From positions 1 to 64,000 of the forward strand of contig BBFE01000008.1 in assembly GCA_001313085.1 (NCBI GenBank): a stretch of DNA of 64,000 bases. Direction: 5' to 3'. How positions within the stretch are numbered: the first letter of the stretch is position 1; each line of letters opens with the position of its first letter. Under the pieces are notes generated by a model. That model ran no database searches. It saw only the letters and a program-made list of their open reading frames with translations, and was not told the DNA's origin. The stretch is from Paenibacillus sp. JCM 18996. GTDB taxonomy: Bacteria; Bacillota; Bacilli; Paenibacillales; NBRC-103111. The translations under genes and the position numbers were made by a program. Positions 8,433-19,929 of this stretch are shown one piece after another.

Positions 8433-9613
8433 ATGAATAGATTCGTTTCATATCTTAGAGGCTATGTGCGGCTGGAAATCCACGGTAAAGGGATCGAGAA
8501 GTTCATTAATCTCGCCAATAGAAAAGGAATACAGTTCTGGAATATCCGGCTCCTGGACTTTCAGGTGCTGGAAATTTACGCGCAGCTGCCCCATTTCTTC
8601 AAACTGCGTCCGATTTTACGGGGGACAGGCTGCCGGCTTCGGGTCAAGGAGCGTTTTGGGATTCCCTTTTTTTTGGACAGACTGGGTAAAAGGAAATTTT
8701 TTTGCCGTGGGCATAGTCGGGTTTGTGGCCGGGATTTATCTTCTTTCCTCTGTCGTATGGTCCATCAAAGTGGAAGGCAACGAGAAGCTGAAAACGGCTG
8801 ATATTCTGCAGGCGGCGCAGCAGCAGGGCCTTCGTGTACACCAATGGAAGTGGAGGCTGAAGGATCCCGACACGATGTCGAAAGAGCTGCACGGCAAGCT
8901 GCCGGGAACTGCCTGGGTGGGCGTGCAGGTGAGGGGTACCCAGCTTATTATCAAAGTCGTGGAATCAAGGCTGCCGGAGGATCGCCCGCTGATGAATCCC
9001 CGCCACCTTGTGGCATCCAAGAACGCGTTAGTGACGCAAATTATTGCGGAAAAGGGAAAGCCCATGGTGAGGCCCAACACCTACGTGCGTAAAGGAGACA
9101 TCCTGATCTCGGGCATTATCGGAGACGAGGCGAATTCCAGCACGGTGGTTTCGCAGGGTACGGTGAAAGGGCTTGTATGGTACTCCCCAAAGATTGAAGT
9201 TCCCTTGACGCAAAAGTATAAAGTGTACACCGGTGAAACCTACGAGAAAAAAATATATTGTGTTCGGGCAAAGGGCGCTCCAGCTCACGGGTTACCGCAA
9301 ACCGGTTTTGAGCAAAAAAGAAGTGATAGCGGACCGCAAGTCCGTATCCTGGCGGGATTTCGTTCTCCCTGTAGGATGGCTGAACGAGAAAATTATGGAA
9401 GTGAGGATGGAGGAAAATCCTCTTACTCTGGCTGAGGCCAAAGCGAACGGCTTGGAGCAGGCGAGGTCCGAAATTGTTGCTGCCGCAGGCAAGGAAGCCC
9501 GGGTGACGTCCGAAAAAATTTTGCATGAAAAGGCGGAGAATGGTAAAGTTTATATGGAAGCACTTTTCGAGGTGGAGGAACTCATCGCGCAGGAGCAACC
9601 TATAATTCAGTAA
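8433..9613 (+). CDS. yqfD: Sporulation protein YqfD
   Basis: SigE-controlled membrane protein of the spore engulfment/cortex phase in Bacillales. The N-terminus MNRFVSYLRGYVRLEIHGKG and the long body match the family. A membrane helix (FAVGIVGFVAGIYLLSSVVW) is followed by the extracytoplasmic part with IKVEGNEKL, VRKGDILISGIIGDEA and the C-terminal helix before IAQEQPIIQ. Frame changes at a T run near 8696-8702 and an A run near 9247-9253 divide it into three ORFs. Corrected length is about 393 residues, close to the B. subtilis protein. The next gene, phoH, starts 15 bases after the stop. Confidence 0.9.
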
Positions 9614-9628
9614 GGAGAATGAGGCCTG

Positions 9629-10600
9629 TTGGCAGAAAAAAAGCACAAACCGTCAAGATTTCGCTTAACAACACGGAAGAAGGGCTCGCCTTATTTGGTC
9701 CGCAAGACAAATTTCTGCACCTGATCGAGCAGGACACGGAAGCGCAGATTTTTACCCGCGAGGAAGAAATAACGATCCAGGCGGATCAGCCGAAGTAGAC
9801 CAGCTTCAGCAGCTGTTCGAAGTGCTTTTGGAGTTAATCCGCAATAATTATAATTTAACTGAACGAGATATTACGTACGCGCTGGAATTGGCCAGGCAGA
9901 TGAAGGCTGACGAGCTGCTGGAGCTGTTTAAAGGCGTCATCGCCACTACCCACAAAGGCAAACCGATCAGGGTAAAGACCATCGGCCAGCGGCAGTACGT
10001 TTCGATGATAAAAAAAGAAAGATATCGTTTTCGGTATCGGCCCTGCGGGAACCGGTAAAACTTACCTCGCCGTCGTCCTCGCCGTAAGCGCTCAAGGAGG
10101 GCAAAGTCAAGCGGATCGTGCTGACACGCCCGGCAGTGGAAGCCGGGGAAAGCCTCGGATTTCTGCCGGGGGACCTTCAGGAGAAGGTTGACCCTTACCT
10201 GAGGCCGTTGTATGATGCACTTAACGATGTTTTGGGACTTGAGCAGGTGGCGAAAGCTCTCGAACGGGGAACGATCGAGATCGCGCCGCTGGCGTACATG
10301 CGCGGAAGGACGCTCGACGATTCGTTCATCATACTGGACGAGGCCCAGAATACGACGCCCGAACAGATGAAGATGTTCCTGACCCGTCTTGGCTTCGGTT
10401 CCAAGATGGTCATCACGGGCGACGTTACGCAGATCGACCTGCCCAGAGGCAAGAACTCGGGGCTGGTGGAGGCGGAAAGGATTCTCCGTTCTGTGGAGGA
10501 AATCGGATTTATCCATTTTGACGACCAGGACGTTGTCCGCCATTCTCTGGTCCAGAAGATCATTGTGGCCTACAACGTCGATAAGGAGCTTGAGCCTTAG
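9629..10600 (+). CDS. phoH: PhoH-like ATPase
   Basis: Cytoplasmic P-loop ATPase of the PhoH family. TTG start, chosen because TAAGGAG lies at the right distance and the frame gives [16 protein letters not shown], the typical N-terminus. After frame changes near 9790, 10012 (seven-A run) and 10090 the conserved core follows: GPAGTGKT (Walker A), [28 protein letters not shown] (Walker B) and [11 protein letters not shown]. Corrected length is about 322 residues. In this order (yqfD, phoH, pgpH, ybeY) it is the classical phoH; a second, PIN-containing paralogue lies near 40-41.5 kb. RNA-related function is likely from family knowledge and the ybeY/era context. Confidence 0.92.
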
Positions 10601-10638
10601 GTCTTTCATCGTCTTGATTAGAGAGGAATGACTTTTCA

Positions 10639-12888
10639 ATGATCAAGAAGCAAGAGATTATACAACACCAGTGGATGAATCAGCTTTTGGGATGGAAGCA
10701 TAGCGCCGTCGTGCGCTTTCTTCTGTTTTTTTGCGCTTGGTCTGATTTTCTACATCTCTTTATACAATCCTATGATTCCCAGAACCTATAATATTTCGGT
10801 AGGATCGATAGCGGGGACGACGATTACGGCGCCTACCCAGGTGGAGAATAAAACGGCAACCCTGAAAGCGCAGGAGGAAGCGGCCCAGAGGCAGCTGCCA
10901 TTGTACAAGATTTTGGATTTGAAGAACGATGCGATGGTGGATGCCGTATTCGAGAAGCTCAATCAGCTGAATGCCGACAACGAAGTCGCCTACTCGGACA
11001 AGGTCAATATTTACCGCACCGTGCTTCCCGCTATGGTTCAGGATTACGAGGACCGGTATATAAGAGGTTTGTCCGATAGAGGGCAGTACCCGGAGCAATT
11101 GATCGACGAAGTCAGGAAAAAAGCTGACAGATCAGCAGTACAAAATACCCGAGGAAGCGTTCTATAAATTCCCCCGGCTGTCGAAGGAAGATTTGATTGC
11201 GATGGCCCCTGTGGCCCGCGATATCGTCAGCAGGCTGATGAACGACCAGATTGCCGAGGCGCAGACGGTGCGGGCCAAAGTGGCCGAACAGGTGAGCACC
11301 TCATCTTTGACCAAGAACACGACCCGCGAGCTGGTGCAGGAAATTATCCGTTTAGCGATCACGCCGAACAAATTCTATGACCAGAAAGCGACGGAAGCGG
11401 CCAAAACGGCCGCCAGGGAAAACACCAAGCCGGTGTACTTCAACAAGAACGATGTATTGGTCAATGAAGGGCAGGTCATCACCGAAGAAATCTACGACAA
11501 ACTGAAAGCGCTCGACCTGTTGAAAGGCAAAAAAACAACGGCATGGCCCAGTCAGGCCTGGCGGTTCTGTGCGGGCTGCTGACTCTGTTTATCTACCTGG
11601 TGGTGCGCCAAAGCCAGCTTTCCATCCAGCACAATAATTCCCAGCTCGTTATGCTTGTCCTTGTTTTTTCTGCTTAACATCGCCGGAATGAAGATTGTGG
11701 CTTTAGGACAAAATTTAGACTATCCATACATTGGATATCTTGCCCCGACGGCGATGGGGCTATGCTGATTGCCGTTCTGTTGGACGCGCAGCTTGCGTTT
11801 GTCTCTTCTGTCGTTTTCTGTATTTTGTCCAGCGCCATTTTCAATTCGGGCTATAATCATCTGTTTGATTTCCGGTTTGGCCTGGTCCACTTGACGATCT
11901 GCTTTGCGGCGATCTTTACGATTCGCAAAACAAGCCAGCGTTCCACCGTTCTGAGAGCGGGAGTCATGGTGGCTCTGTCCGCTCTGGCGGCGATTTCTTC
12001 CATCATGCTGCTGCAGGAAGCCTTCTCGAAACGGGAGGTTCTGTTCTCCTCTGCGTTTGCCGTGGCGGGCGGGCTGCTTACCGCAGTATTGGTGATCGGG
12101 CTGCTGCCTTTTTTTGAAGTGGCGTTCGGGATTCTGTCCCCTCTCAAGCTGGTGGAGCTGTCGAATCCGAACCATCCGCTGCTGCGCAAGCTGCTGACGG
12201 AGACTCCCGGCACCTATCATCACAGCATCATGGTCGGCAATTTGTCGGAAGCGGCCGCGGAGGCGATCGGGGCGAACGGGCTGCTGTGCAGGGTCGGTTC
12301 TTATTACCATGATATAGGCAAGACGAAACGGCCCATGTATTTTATCGAAAACCAGAACGGGATGGAAAATCCGCACGATAAAATCGATCCCGCCTTGAGC
12401 AAATCCATCATTGTGGCTCACGCCCGGGACGGAGTGGAGATGCTGAAGGAATATCAGATACCGAAGCCGATCCGCGACATCGCGGAGCAGCATCACGGCA
12501 CGACGCTGCTTCAGTTTTTTTTACCACAAAGCCTTGCAGCAGCAGGAGGTGGAAAAGGCCAAGGACGCCGACAGGCCCGTGCCTATGGACGATTTTCGCT
12601 ACCCGGGGCCGAAAGCGCAGTCCAAGGAAGCGGCTGTCGTCGGGATTGCCGACTGTGTGGAGGCCGCCGTACGCTCGCTGCGGAGCCCGACAATGGAGCA
12701 AATCAACACGATGGTACGCAAAATCATCAAGATCAGGCTTGACGACGGACAGTTTGACGAATGCGATATCACGTTGAAAGAACTGGATATCGTCGCCAAA
12801 ATTTTGAATGAAACGCTGCTTGGCATTTTTTTTCATTCGCGTATCGAGTACCCGAATGAGCTGCCCGCGTCCAAAAAACCAGGTTTGA
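10639..12888 (+). CDS. pgpH: 7TM-HD cyclic di-AMP phosphodiesterase (PgpH/YqfF)
   Basis: Membrane HD-domain enzyme that degrades c-di-AMP. N-terminal helix, a large extracytoplasmic domain (ISVGSIAGTTITAPTQVENK, then NDVLVNEGQVITEEIYDKL), a multi-helix membrane block, and a C-terminal HD domain with TYHHSIMVGNLSEAAAEAIG, YYHDIGK and HHGTTLLQFF. Frame changes fall at about 10722, 11120, 11528, 11660, 11757, 12515 and 12825. The apparent read-through into ybeY is resolved if the six-A run at 12873-12878 carries one extra base. The protein then ends SKNQV with TGA at 12886, leaving an AAGGAG site for ybeY. Confidence 0.9.
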
Positions 12889-12902
12889 AGGAGAATCCGA
12901 GC

Positions 12903-13460
12903 ATGAGCTTAACATTGGCATGGAGCGATGAACAGGAAACGTATCCGGTAAAAGAAACGCTGATCGAGAAGCTGGAGATGATTCTGCAGCTTGCCGGCGA
13001 AGAGGAACAGCTCACCGAGGGAGACGTATCCCTTACTTTTGTGGACGATGAGAGGATACACCAACTGAACAAGCAGTACAGGGGCATCGACCGGCCGACG
13101 GATGTGCTTTCTTTTGCCATGCAGGAAACCGGTGAAGGAGAGATGGATATCCGCTACGACGAGGAAGATTTTGTGGTGGAGGAACTCACGGACGAGGATT
13201 CCGAAGAAGCTGCGGATACGGATGAAGCCGATGAGCTTGATGAAGATTACCCGGAGCCGTTGGGCGACATTATCATTTCAGTGCCGAGAGCCGTCGCCCA
13301 GGCGCAGGATTACGGCCATTCGCTGGAACGCGAACTGTGCTTCCTGTTCGTGCACGGATTCCTTCATCTGCTGGGTTACGACCATGAAGACGAAGAAAGC
13401 GAGAAAGCGATGTTCACAAAGCAGGAGATGATCCTGCAAAAGGCGGGGATTACGCGTTGA
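12903..13460 (+). CDS. ybeY: rRNA maturation RNase YbeY
   Basis: Zinc endoribonuclease needed for 16S rRNA 3'-end processing and ribosome quality control. Intact. The zinc-binding motif HGFLHLLGYDH is at residues of about 151-161, and the conserved DRPTDVLSFAM is at about 63-73. Start ATG follows AAGGAG and gives MSLTLAWSDEQ. Length is 185 residues, longer than the usual 150-165, because of an acidic insert (residues about 81-117, with runs such as EELTDEDSEEAADTDEADEL) between DVLSFAM and LGDIIISVP. The last four bases overlap the start of dgkA, so translation is probably coupled. Confidence 0.93.
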   Translation: MSLTLAWSDEQETYPVKETLIEKLEMILQLAGEEEQLTEGDVSLTFVDDERIHQLNKQYRGIDRPTDVLSFAMQETGEGEMDIRYDEEDFVVEELTDEDSEEAADTDEADELDEDYPEPLGDIIISVPRAVAQAQDYGHSLERELCFLFVHGFLHLLGYDHEDEESEKAMFTKQEMILQKAGITR

Positions 13461-14151
13461 ACGATGCGCAAAAGTGGCTCAGGAGCTTCCGCTATGCTTA
13501 CGAAGGAGTCAAGTACGCTCTGTTCACCCAGCATAATATGAGGTTCCATTTTCTGGCCTCGTTTGGAGTGCTGCTCGCCGCCTTGCTGCTGAGCCTGTCC
13601 AAGCTGGAGGTGCTGTTCCTCCTCTTGGCCATTACACTGATGATCGTGACCGAATTGATCAATACGGCTGTGGAGAAGACGGTGGATTTAGCCATGCCGG
13701 ACCGGCATCCTCTGGCCAAGATCGCAAAGGATGTGGCCGCGGCGGCTGTGCTCGTTTCCGCGGTTTTTTGCCGTGGCGGTGGGCATGATCGTATTCTTCG
13801 ATCCGATTGACCGGCTCCTTCATCACGCGAGGGAGTCGGGGAATCTGGTTACAGCCGGAATGATCTGGGTGCTGCTTGCGTTAATTATGCTTTCGGTCAT
13901 CGTAATGGACACCCGGTTCTCCCGGAGAAATGGCGGTATAAGGCCCAGCCTTCTGGCCGCGGTCGCATTCGGAATATCCACCGTCATTACCTTGAACGTA
14001 GGGCAAACCATCGTCTGCCTGCTGACTTATGCTTTATCTTTTCTTGTCCTGTTTGTCCTCTACGAGAAAAAAAAGAAGGTCGCTCTCTTCCCTAATATTA
14101 GGCGCATTTATAGGCAGTTCGATCACGGTGTTTGTTTATTTGATCTATTAG
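13457..14151 (+). CDS. dgkA: Diacylglycerol/undecaprenol kinase with C-terminal membrane extension
   Basis: Membrane lipid kinase. TTG start overlapping the ybeY stop. The first 110 residues form a complete DgkA: AYEGVKYALFTQHNMRFHF, then TELINTAVEKTVDLAMPDRH with the E-x-x-NTAxE catalytic/metal region, and a third helix. In Gram-positives this type phosphorylates undecaprenol. After a T-run shift near 13764 the frame continues without a stop for another 110 or so residues with at least three membrane helices (AGMIWVLLALIMLSVIV, TYALSFLVLFVLYEK, then LILGAFIGSSITVFVYLIY). Corrected length is about 230 residues, roughly twice B. subtilis DgkA. A second shift at the A run near 14070 makes the ORF appear to run on into cdd, which is not real. 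Confidence 0.82.
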
Positions 14152-14201
14152 TCCGTGCAATGATTTGCATTGTTTGGCAAAAAAATAAGGGAGATGCTGA
14201 A

Positions 14202-14625
<424 letters not shown>

Positions 14626-14629
14626 TTAC

Positions 14630-15531
14630 ATGAGCAAACAAGCATACAAATCCGGCTTCGTGTCCATCGTCGGGCGGCCGAATGTCGCAAATCCACTCTC
14701 TTGAACCAGGTAGTGGGCCAAAAGGTCGCGATCATGTCCGACAAGCCTCAGACGACGCGAAACAAAATCCACGGCGTGTACACAACGGATACGGCGCAGA
14801 TTGTATTCCTGGACACGCCGGGAATCCATAAACCGAAGTCCAAGCTAGGCGATTTCATGAACCGCGAGGCGCAAAGCTCGCTCAGTGAAGTCGATGCGGT
14901 GCTCTTTCTTGTAGACGTGGCCGAAGGCTTGGCGGAGGCGACCGATACATCATAGAGCAGCTTAAAAAAACGTGAAAACTCCGGTCATTCTCGTGCTCAA
15001 CAAGATCGATAAAGTGGAACCGGAAGCGCTGCTGCCGATTATAACCGAGTATAATTCGCTACATGAGTTTGCGAGATCGTTCCAATTTCTGCCAGGAACG
15101 GCAATAACGTGGGCACGCTTTTGGCGCAAGTCGTCAAGTATTTGGAGGAAGGGCCGCAGTATTACCCTGAAGATCAAGTGACCGATCACCCCGAGCAGTT
15201 TGTCTGCGCGGAGCTGATCCGGGAGAAAATCCTGCATCTCACCCACGAGGAAATCCCGCATTCCATAGCGGTAACCATAGAGGATATGAGGGTGGAGGAG
15301 AACGGGGTCGTCCACATTTCGGCAGTCATTTTTTGTGGAAAGAGATTCCCAGAAAGGCATCATTATCGGAAAAAAGGGAGCGCTGCTAAAGGAAGTGGGC
15401 GAGAAGGCCCGCAGGGATATCGAAGCGCTTCTCGGCTCCAAAATTTTTTTCTCACGCTGTGGGTGAAAGTAAAGAAGGATTGGCGCAATCAGGAGCGCGT
15501 GCTTAAAGACTTGGGCTTCCGGAGCGAGTAG
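14630..15531 (+). CDS. era: GTPase Era
   Basis: GTPase that binds the 3' end of 16S rRNA during 30S assembly. ATG after GAGGAGG, giving [12 protein letters not shown]. One missing G near 14687 breaks the P-loop, which otherwise reads GRPNVGKSTLLNQ. Then TTRNKIHGV (G2), [10 protein letters not shown] (G3) and LVLNKID (G4). The C-terminal KH domain ([16 protein letters not shown], then [13 protein letters not shown]) lies in another frame. Additional shifts fall near 14945, 14968, 15095, 15335 and 15442. Corrected length is about 300 residues, as expected. Essential in most bacteria, so the breaks are presumed to be read errors. Confidence 0.92.
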
Positions 15532-15685
15532 CTGACGGTCATTTCCAGTCTCCCATTTTTTTTGCAAAGCATACTTCCGCCCCATATGATCATCCTAGAA
15601 GTATCCAGGCAATCTGTCAGGCGTTAATCAGCCGGATAGACTCCAGGCATCATAGAGAGTCGCATTCATTGGGAGGATGATACAC

Positions 15686-15831
15686 ATGAAAGATTTTTCG
15701 TGGAAGTATTTTGCAATGACTGGAGATGTGGATGCTACATGCTGTACAAGCAGGTTTCGGAGGGCTCACCCGCAGCCGCCTCGGAAGAGGAAGCGGAGGA
15801 GACCGCCGAGCCGTCCGAAATGACGCGTTGA
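15686..15831 (+). CDS. yqzL: YqzL family small protein
   Basis: Short protein lying between era and recO in Bacillales. ATG after GGGAGG. The product begins MKDFSWKYFAMTGDVDA. With one missing C restored near 15734 it continues YMLYKQVSEGSPAA and ends in an acidic tail. Corrected length is 48 residues, matching YqzL (47 in B. subtilis). Function is unknown. Broken into fragments too short for ordinary ORF calling, so it would be missed without the neighbour context. Confidence 0.78.
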
Positions 15832-15868
15832 AGGAAAGCGCCGGAGCAGTGATCGCGGGGGAAAAGAT

Positions 15869-16615
15869 ATGTTGAAAACGGCGGAGGGCATTGTCATCCG
15901 CAGCATAGATTACGGGGAAGGCAACAAGATCATTACGTTATTTACCAAGGAAAACGGTAAGGTCGGCCTGATGGTGAGGGGAGCGAAGAAGGTCAGGAGC
16001 CGTCATGCGGCCGTCACTCAGCTGTTTACGCACGCGCAGTTTGATTTCTATAAATCCGGTCAGATGGGCAGTTTGAACGCTGCCGAAATTATAAACGCAT
16101 TTCAAAGCATACGCGAAGATTTGTACACCGCAGCTTACACCTCTTATATGGCGGAAATGGTCGACCGAATGGTCGGAGATTCCGAGGGCAGCGCCTTTCT
16201 GTTCGGACAATTCAGCGGCGGCCTGGCCGCGTTGGACGAAGGCAAGGACATGCAGATTGTCACTCATGTGTTTGAGCTCAAAATGCTTGCTTTCGGCGGG
16301 TATATGCCGGTTCTGGAAGTATGCGTATCCTGCGGTAGAACGGAGGGCGGCATGGCTTTCAGCGCTGCGATGGGCGGCATTGTCTGCCCCCTTTGCAGAG
16401 GGAAGGACCTGTCGGCGATTCCGCTGGCCGAGGGCAGCTGGAAGCTGCTGAAGCTGCTGGCTCAGGTAGATATAAGGCGTTTGGGCAGGATTGAAGTGAA
16501 AGAGTCGACCCGGCAGCAGCTGAAGCAGTGTATCCAGGGGTGCATCGACCATTATATCGGCATTCGCTGGAAATCGCGTTCCGTCCTGGATCAGCTGGAA
16601 AAGTACAAGCCTTGA
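15869..16615 (+). CDS. recO: DNA repair protein RecO
   Basis: Mediator that loads RecA with RecR and anneals DNA. Intact 248-residue ORF beginning MLKTAEGIVIRSIDYGEGNK, the N-terminal OB-fold. It contains the four-Cys zinc site, CVSCGR then CPLCRGK, about 30 residues apart in the C-terminal domain. Length agrees with Bacillales RecO. Ribosome site GGGGGAAAAG lies upstream. No downstream gene on its operon before the glyQ leader. Confidence 0.95.
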   Translation: MLKTAEGIVIRSIDYGEGNKIITLFTKENGKVGLMVRGAKKVRSRHAAVTQLFTHAQFDFYKSGQMGSLNAAEIINAFQSIREDLYTAAYTSYMAEMVDRMVGDSEGSAFLFGQFSGGLAALDEGKDMQIVTHVFELKMLAFGGYMPVLEVCVSCGRTEGGMAFSAAMGGIVCPLCRGKDLSAIPLAEGSWKLLKLLAQVDIRRLGRIEVKESTRQQLKQCIQGCIDHYIGIRWKSRSVLDQLEKYKP

Positions 16616-16715
16616 ACAAGCCCAAGAGGCTCGTTTGACTTCCAAATGGAAATTTGCTATTATTTTTTTTCTAGTTAGCAGTATTCGTACGGTGACGGAA
16701 AAAAAGTAGCTGAAA

Positions 16716-16900
16716 TGAGCGAAAGGCCAGCGATTCGGGAACAGTGAGAGCCCGATCTTTCCCTTCAGTGAACAGGCATTCCCGAGTACATTGGCCAAAA
16801 GTGGATGGAACGGGAAGCCGTTCATCAAGTAGGGTGGAACCGCGGGATACAACTCTCGTCCCTATGTCTGGAGCGCAGGCATAGAGACGGGAGTTTTTTT
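16716..16900 (+). promoter_or_regulatory. T-box riboswitch (glycyl) controlling glyQS
   Basis: The hallmark T-box string AGGGTGGAACCGCGGG (16831-16846) is followed by a strong terminator: AACTCTCGTCCCTATG pairs with CATAGAGACGGGAGTT, then seven T. Upstream, GGCCA at 16725 pairs with TGGCC near 16792, closing a Stem I that contains the AGTGA-type bulge. It also has a GAACAGGCA segment whose GGC, followed by A, is the probable specifier codon for glycine. Uncharged tRNA-Gly should pair with the TGGAACC bulge and favour the antiterminator. Directly precedes glyQ. Confidence 0.92.
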
Positions 16901-16943
16901 GGCTGTGCCGGAAGTTATATTACATATAAAGGAGTGTCGATCA

Positions 16944-17834
16944 ATGAATTTTCAAGGGATGATCCTGACTCTGCAGAGTTTCTGGGCGGAGCAGAACTGT
17001 GTCCTCGTACAGCCCTATGACGTGGAGAAGGGCGCCGGGACGCTCAACCCGATGACCTTTCTGCGCAGCATCGGCCCTGAGCCATGGAACGTCGCTTATG
17101 TCGAGCCTTCCCGCCGTCCTGCCGATGGACGCTACGGCGAGAATCCGAACCGGGTTTACCAGCATCACCAGTTTCAGGTCGTCATGAAGCCGTCCCCCGA
17201 CAACATCCAGGAGCTTTATCTGGAAAGCCTTCGCCGCCTCGGTATCGAACCTCTCGATCACGATATCCGGTTTGTCGAAGACAACTGGGAGCATCCGGGC
17301 CTCGGAGCGTGGGGTTTGGGCTGGGAGGTGTGGCTTGACGGCATGGAAATTACGCAGTTCACCTATTTCCAACAGGTGGGCGGCATCGACGCGAATCCGG
17401 TAGCGGTAGAAATTACGTATGGACTGGAACGGCTGGCTTTGTATATCCAGGACAAAGAAAATGTGTTCGAGCTGGAGTGGGTGGACGGCGTGACCTACGG
17501 CGACGTCTTCCGCCAGCAGGAATTCGAGCATTCCAAATATACTTTCGAAATATCCGACGCCAGAATGCTGTTTACCCTGTTCTCCACCTATGAGGATGAA
17601 GCGAAGAAAGTGCTGGAGCAGAATCTCGTTTATCCTGCTTACGATTATGTGCTCAAATGCTCCCATACATTCAACCTGCTTGACGCCAGAGGGGCAATCA
17701 GCGTAACGGAGCGGCAGGGTTATATTACCCGCATCCGGAATATGGCCCGCCAATGCGCGGCCACTTACCTGGAAGAACGGGAACGTCTTGGCTTCCCGAT
17801 GCTGGCGAAGAAAGGAGAGGGTGTACATGAGTAA
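16944..17834 (+). CDS. glyQ: Glycyl-tRNA synthetase alpha subunit
   Basis: Catalytic class II synthetase subunit of the alpha2-beta2 enzyme. Intact 296-residue ORF. Start [19 protein letters not shown] follows AAAGGAGTG; an upstream in-frame start lies inside the leader and is rejected. Conserved segments [28 protein letters not shown] and [19 protein letters not shown] are complete. The stop overlaps the glyS start by eight bases (translational coupling). Under T-box control. Confidence 0.97.
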   Translation: MNFQGMILTLQSFWAEQNCVLVQPYDVEKGAGTLNPMTFLRSIGPEPWNVAYVEPSRRPADGRYGENPNRVYQHHQFQVVMKPSPDNIQELYLESLRRLGIEPLDHDIRFVEDNWEHPGLGAWGLGWEVWLDGMEITQFTYFQQVGGIDANPVAVEITYGLERLALYIQDKENVFELEWVDGVTYGDVFRQQEFEHSKYTFEISDARMLFTLFSTYEDEAKKVLEQNLVYPAYDYVLKCSHTFNLLDARGAISVTERQGYITRIRNMARQCAATYLEERERLGFPMLAKKGEGVHE

Positions 17835-19906
17835 GGATCTGCTGCTCGAAATCGGGATGGAAGAAGTGCCCGCAAGGTTCCTGCGCTCGGCTATGCTGCA
17901 ATTGAAGGATAAAGTGGAAGCATGGCTCAAGGACTCCCATGTCGGCTTTCAGGAAATAAAAGCGTTCGCCACTCCACGACGCATTGCGGTGCAGGTCAAA
18001 GCGCTGGCGGAACAGCAGGCGGACATCACCGAAGAGGCCAAAGGCCCTTCCAGGAAAATCGCGCTGGATGACAACGGCGGATGGAGCAAGGCCGCGTTGG
18101 GCTTCGCGAGAGGCCAGGGAGTGGACCCGGAGCAGATGTATTTTAAAGAGCTGAACGGCGTGGAGTACGTCTATGCCACCAAGAACAGCAAGGGAGTCGA
18201 GACTGCCGGGCTTTTAAGCGCGGGACTCGTGCCGATCATAACGGGCATGACCTTCCCGAAAAAAATATGCGCTGGGGAAGCAGCGAATTAAGGTTTGTCC
18301 GCCCGATCCGTTGGCTCGTGGCCCTGTTCGGTTCCGACGTCATCCCGATGGAAGTCGCTGGAATCCAATCCGGGCGCAAATCCAAAGGGCACCGGTTTCT
18401 GGCCGGCGGTTTGGAATTCTCCGATGCGTCAAGCTATGTGGACCAGCTGCGGGAGGTTTTTTGTGTATGCCGACGTTGAAGAACGCGAAGCTCTGATCGT
18501 GAAAGGCTTGAGTCTTTGGCCCGGGAAAAAAAAGGCTGGAACATACCCGTCAAGGATGACCTGCTTGAAGAGGTGCTGTTCCTGGTGGAATACCCTACCG
18601 TGCTGTTCGGGACCTTCAACGAAGATTTCCTGAATATTCCTCAGGAAGTGCTGGTTACTTCGATGAGAGAGCATCAGCGTTACTTCCCTGTGCTGGACGC
18701 TTCCGGCCAGCTGCTGCCTTTCTTCGTGACCGTGCGCAATGGGGACGGCCGTTCTCTGGACCTGGTAGCCAAAGGGAATGAAAAGGTGCTGCGCGCAAGA
18801 TTGTCGGATGCGAAATTCTTTTATGAGGAGGACCAGAGAAACTCCATCGATTCGTATTTGGAGCGTCTGGAGACGATTGTGTTCCATGAGGAGCTGGGCA
18901 CCGTGGGCGACAAGGTCAGGCGGATCCGGGCGATTTCGGAAAAGCTCGCCGATGCCGTGCATGCCGACACAATCACCATGGAGGCGGTCAAGAGGGCAGC
19001 CGCAATCTGCAAATTCGACCTGGTGACAGGGATGGTTTATGAATTCCCCGAGCTTCAGGGTGTCATGGGGGAAGACTACGCACGCAAAGCCGGGGAGCGA
19101 GAGGAAGTTGCCAAAGCGATTTTCGAGCATTACCAGCCAGATTTTCCGGGGACGACAGCCCGGCTTCGCTGACCGGGGCTTTAGTCAGCGTTGCCGATAA
19201 AATAGACACGATCGTCGGCTGCTTTTCCATCGGCATTATCCCGACGGCTCGCAGGATCCTTATGCGCTTCGCCGCCAGGCGGCCGGAGTGGTGCAGATCA
19301 TACTGGATCTGGGCCTGGCTGTGACATTGTCCGATGTGTTCGGCATCGCGCTGCAGGCCCATGAACAAGCCGGCCTGCTCAAGCGCAGCAAGGAGGAGAT
19401 CAGGCGGGACCTGTACGATTTCTTCGCGCTGCGGATAAAGAATGTGCTGCAGGAGCAGGACATCCGCTATGATGTGATCGATGCCGTAATGGCTGCCGGA
19501 TTGGACCATGTAGGTTCGGTGGTAAGAAGGGGCAAGGCACTGATGGAGAAATCGGCCGCGCCGGAATTCAAGGCTGCGGTGGAATCGTTCAACCGTGTGA
19601 ACAACCTGGCCGCCAAAGCAGAGCAATCGGAAATTCGTCCCGAGCTGTTTGCCGAGGCGGTGGAGAAGGAACTGCATGAATCCTGGCTTAAAGTGAGTGA
19701 CGCCTTTACCCGTCACATGCATCAGGCGCGGAAGACGAAGCCCTTCAGGAGCTTACCGAAATGCAGACGCCGATTACCGCCTTTTTTTCGATAAAGTGAT
19801 GGTCATGGCGGAAGACCATAAGATACGCAGCAACCGCCTGGCGCTCCTGCTGGCCGTTTCCTGCACATTGAAACAGTTTGCGGATTTCAATAAGCTCGTT
19901 TACTAA
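17827..19906 (+). CDS. glyS: Glycyl-tRNA synthetase beta subunit
   Basis: tRNA-binding subunit. Start [19 protein letters not shown] overlaps glyQ. The sequence can be followed through frame changes near 18260 (A run), 18460 (T run), 18528 (A run), 19150, 19250 and 19745-19785. Segments recognised include [72 protein letters not shown] and [11 protein letters not shown] then [15 protein letters not shown]. Corrected length is about 692 residues, normal. At least six indels in one essential gene illustrate the sequence-quality problem. Confidence 0.95.
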
Positions 19907-19929
19907 CCCTTTGGAAGGTGGCTTGCCCT

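Noticed and set aside
12534..13460. Apparent fusion of the HD domain of PgpH with YbeY in one ORF
   Set aside because: A six-A run just before the junction with one extra base removes the pgpH stop. With five A the sequence gives TGA, then AAGGAG and the ybeY ATG, the usual arrangement.
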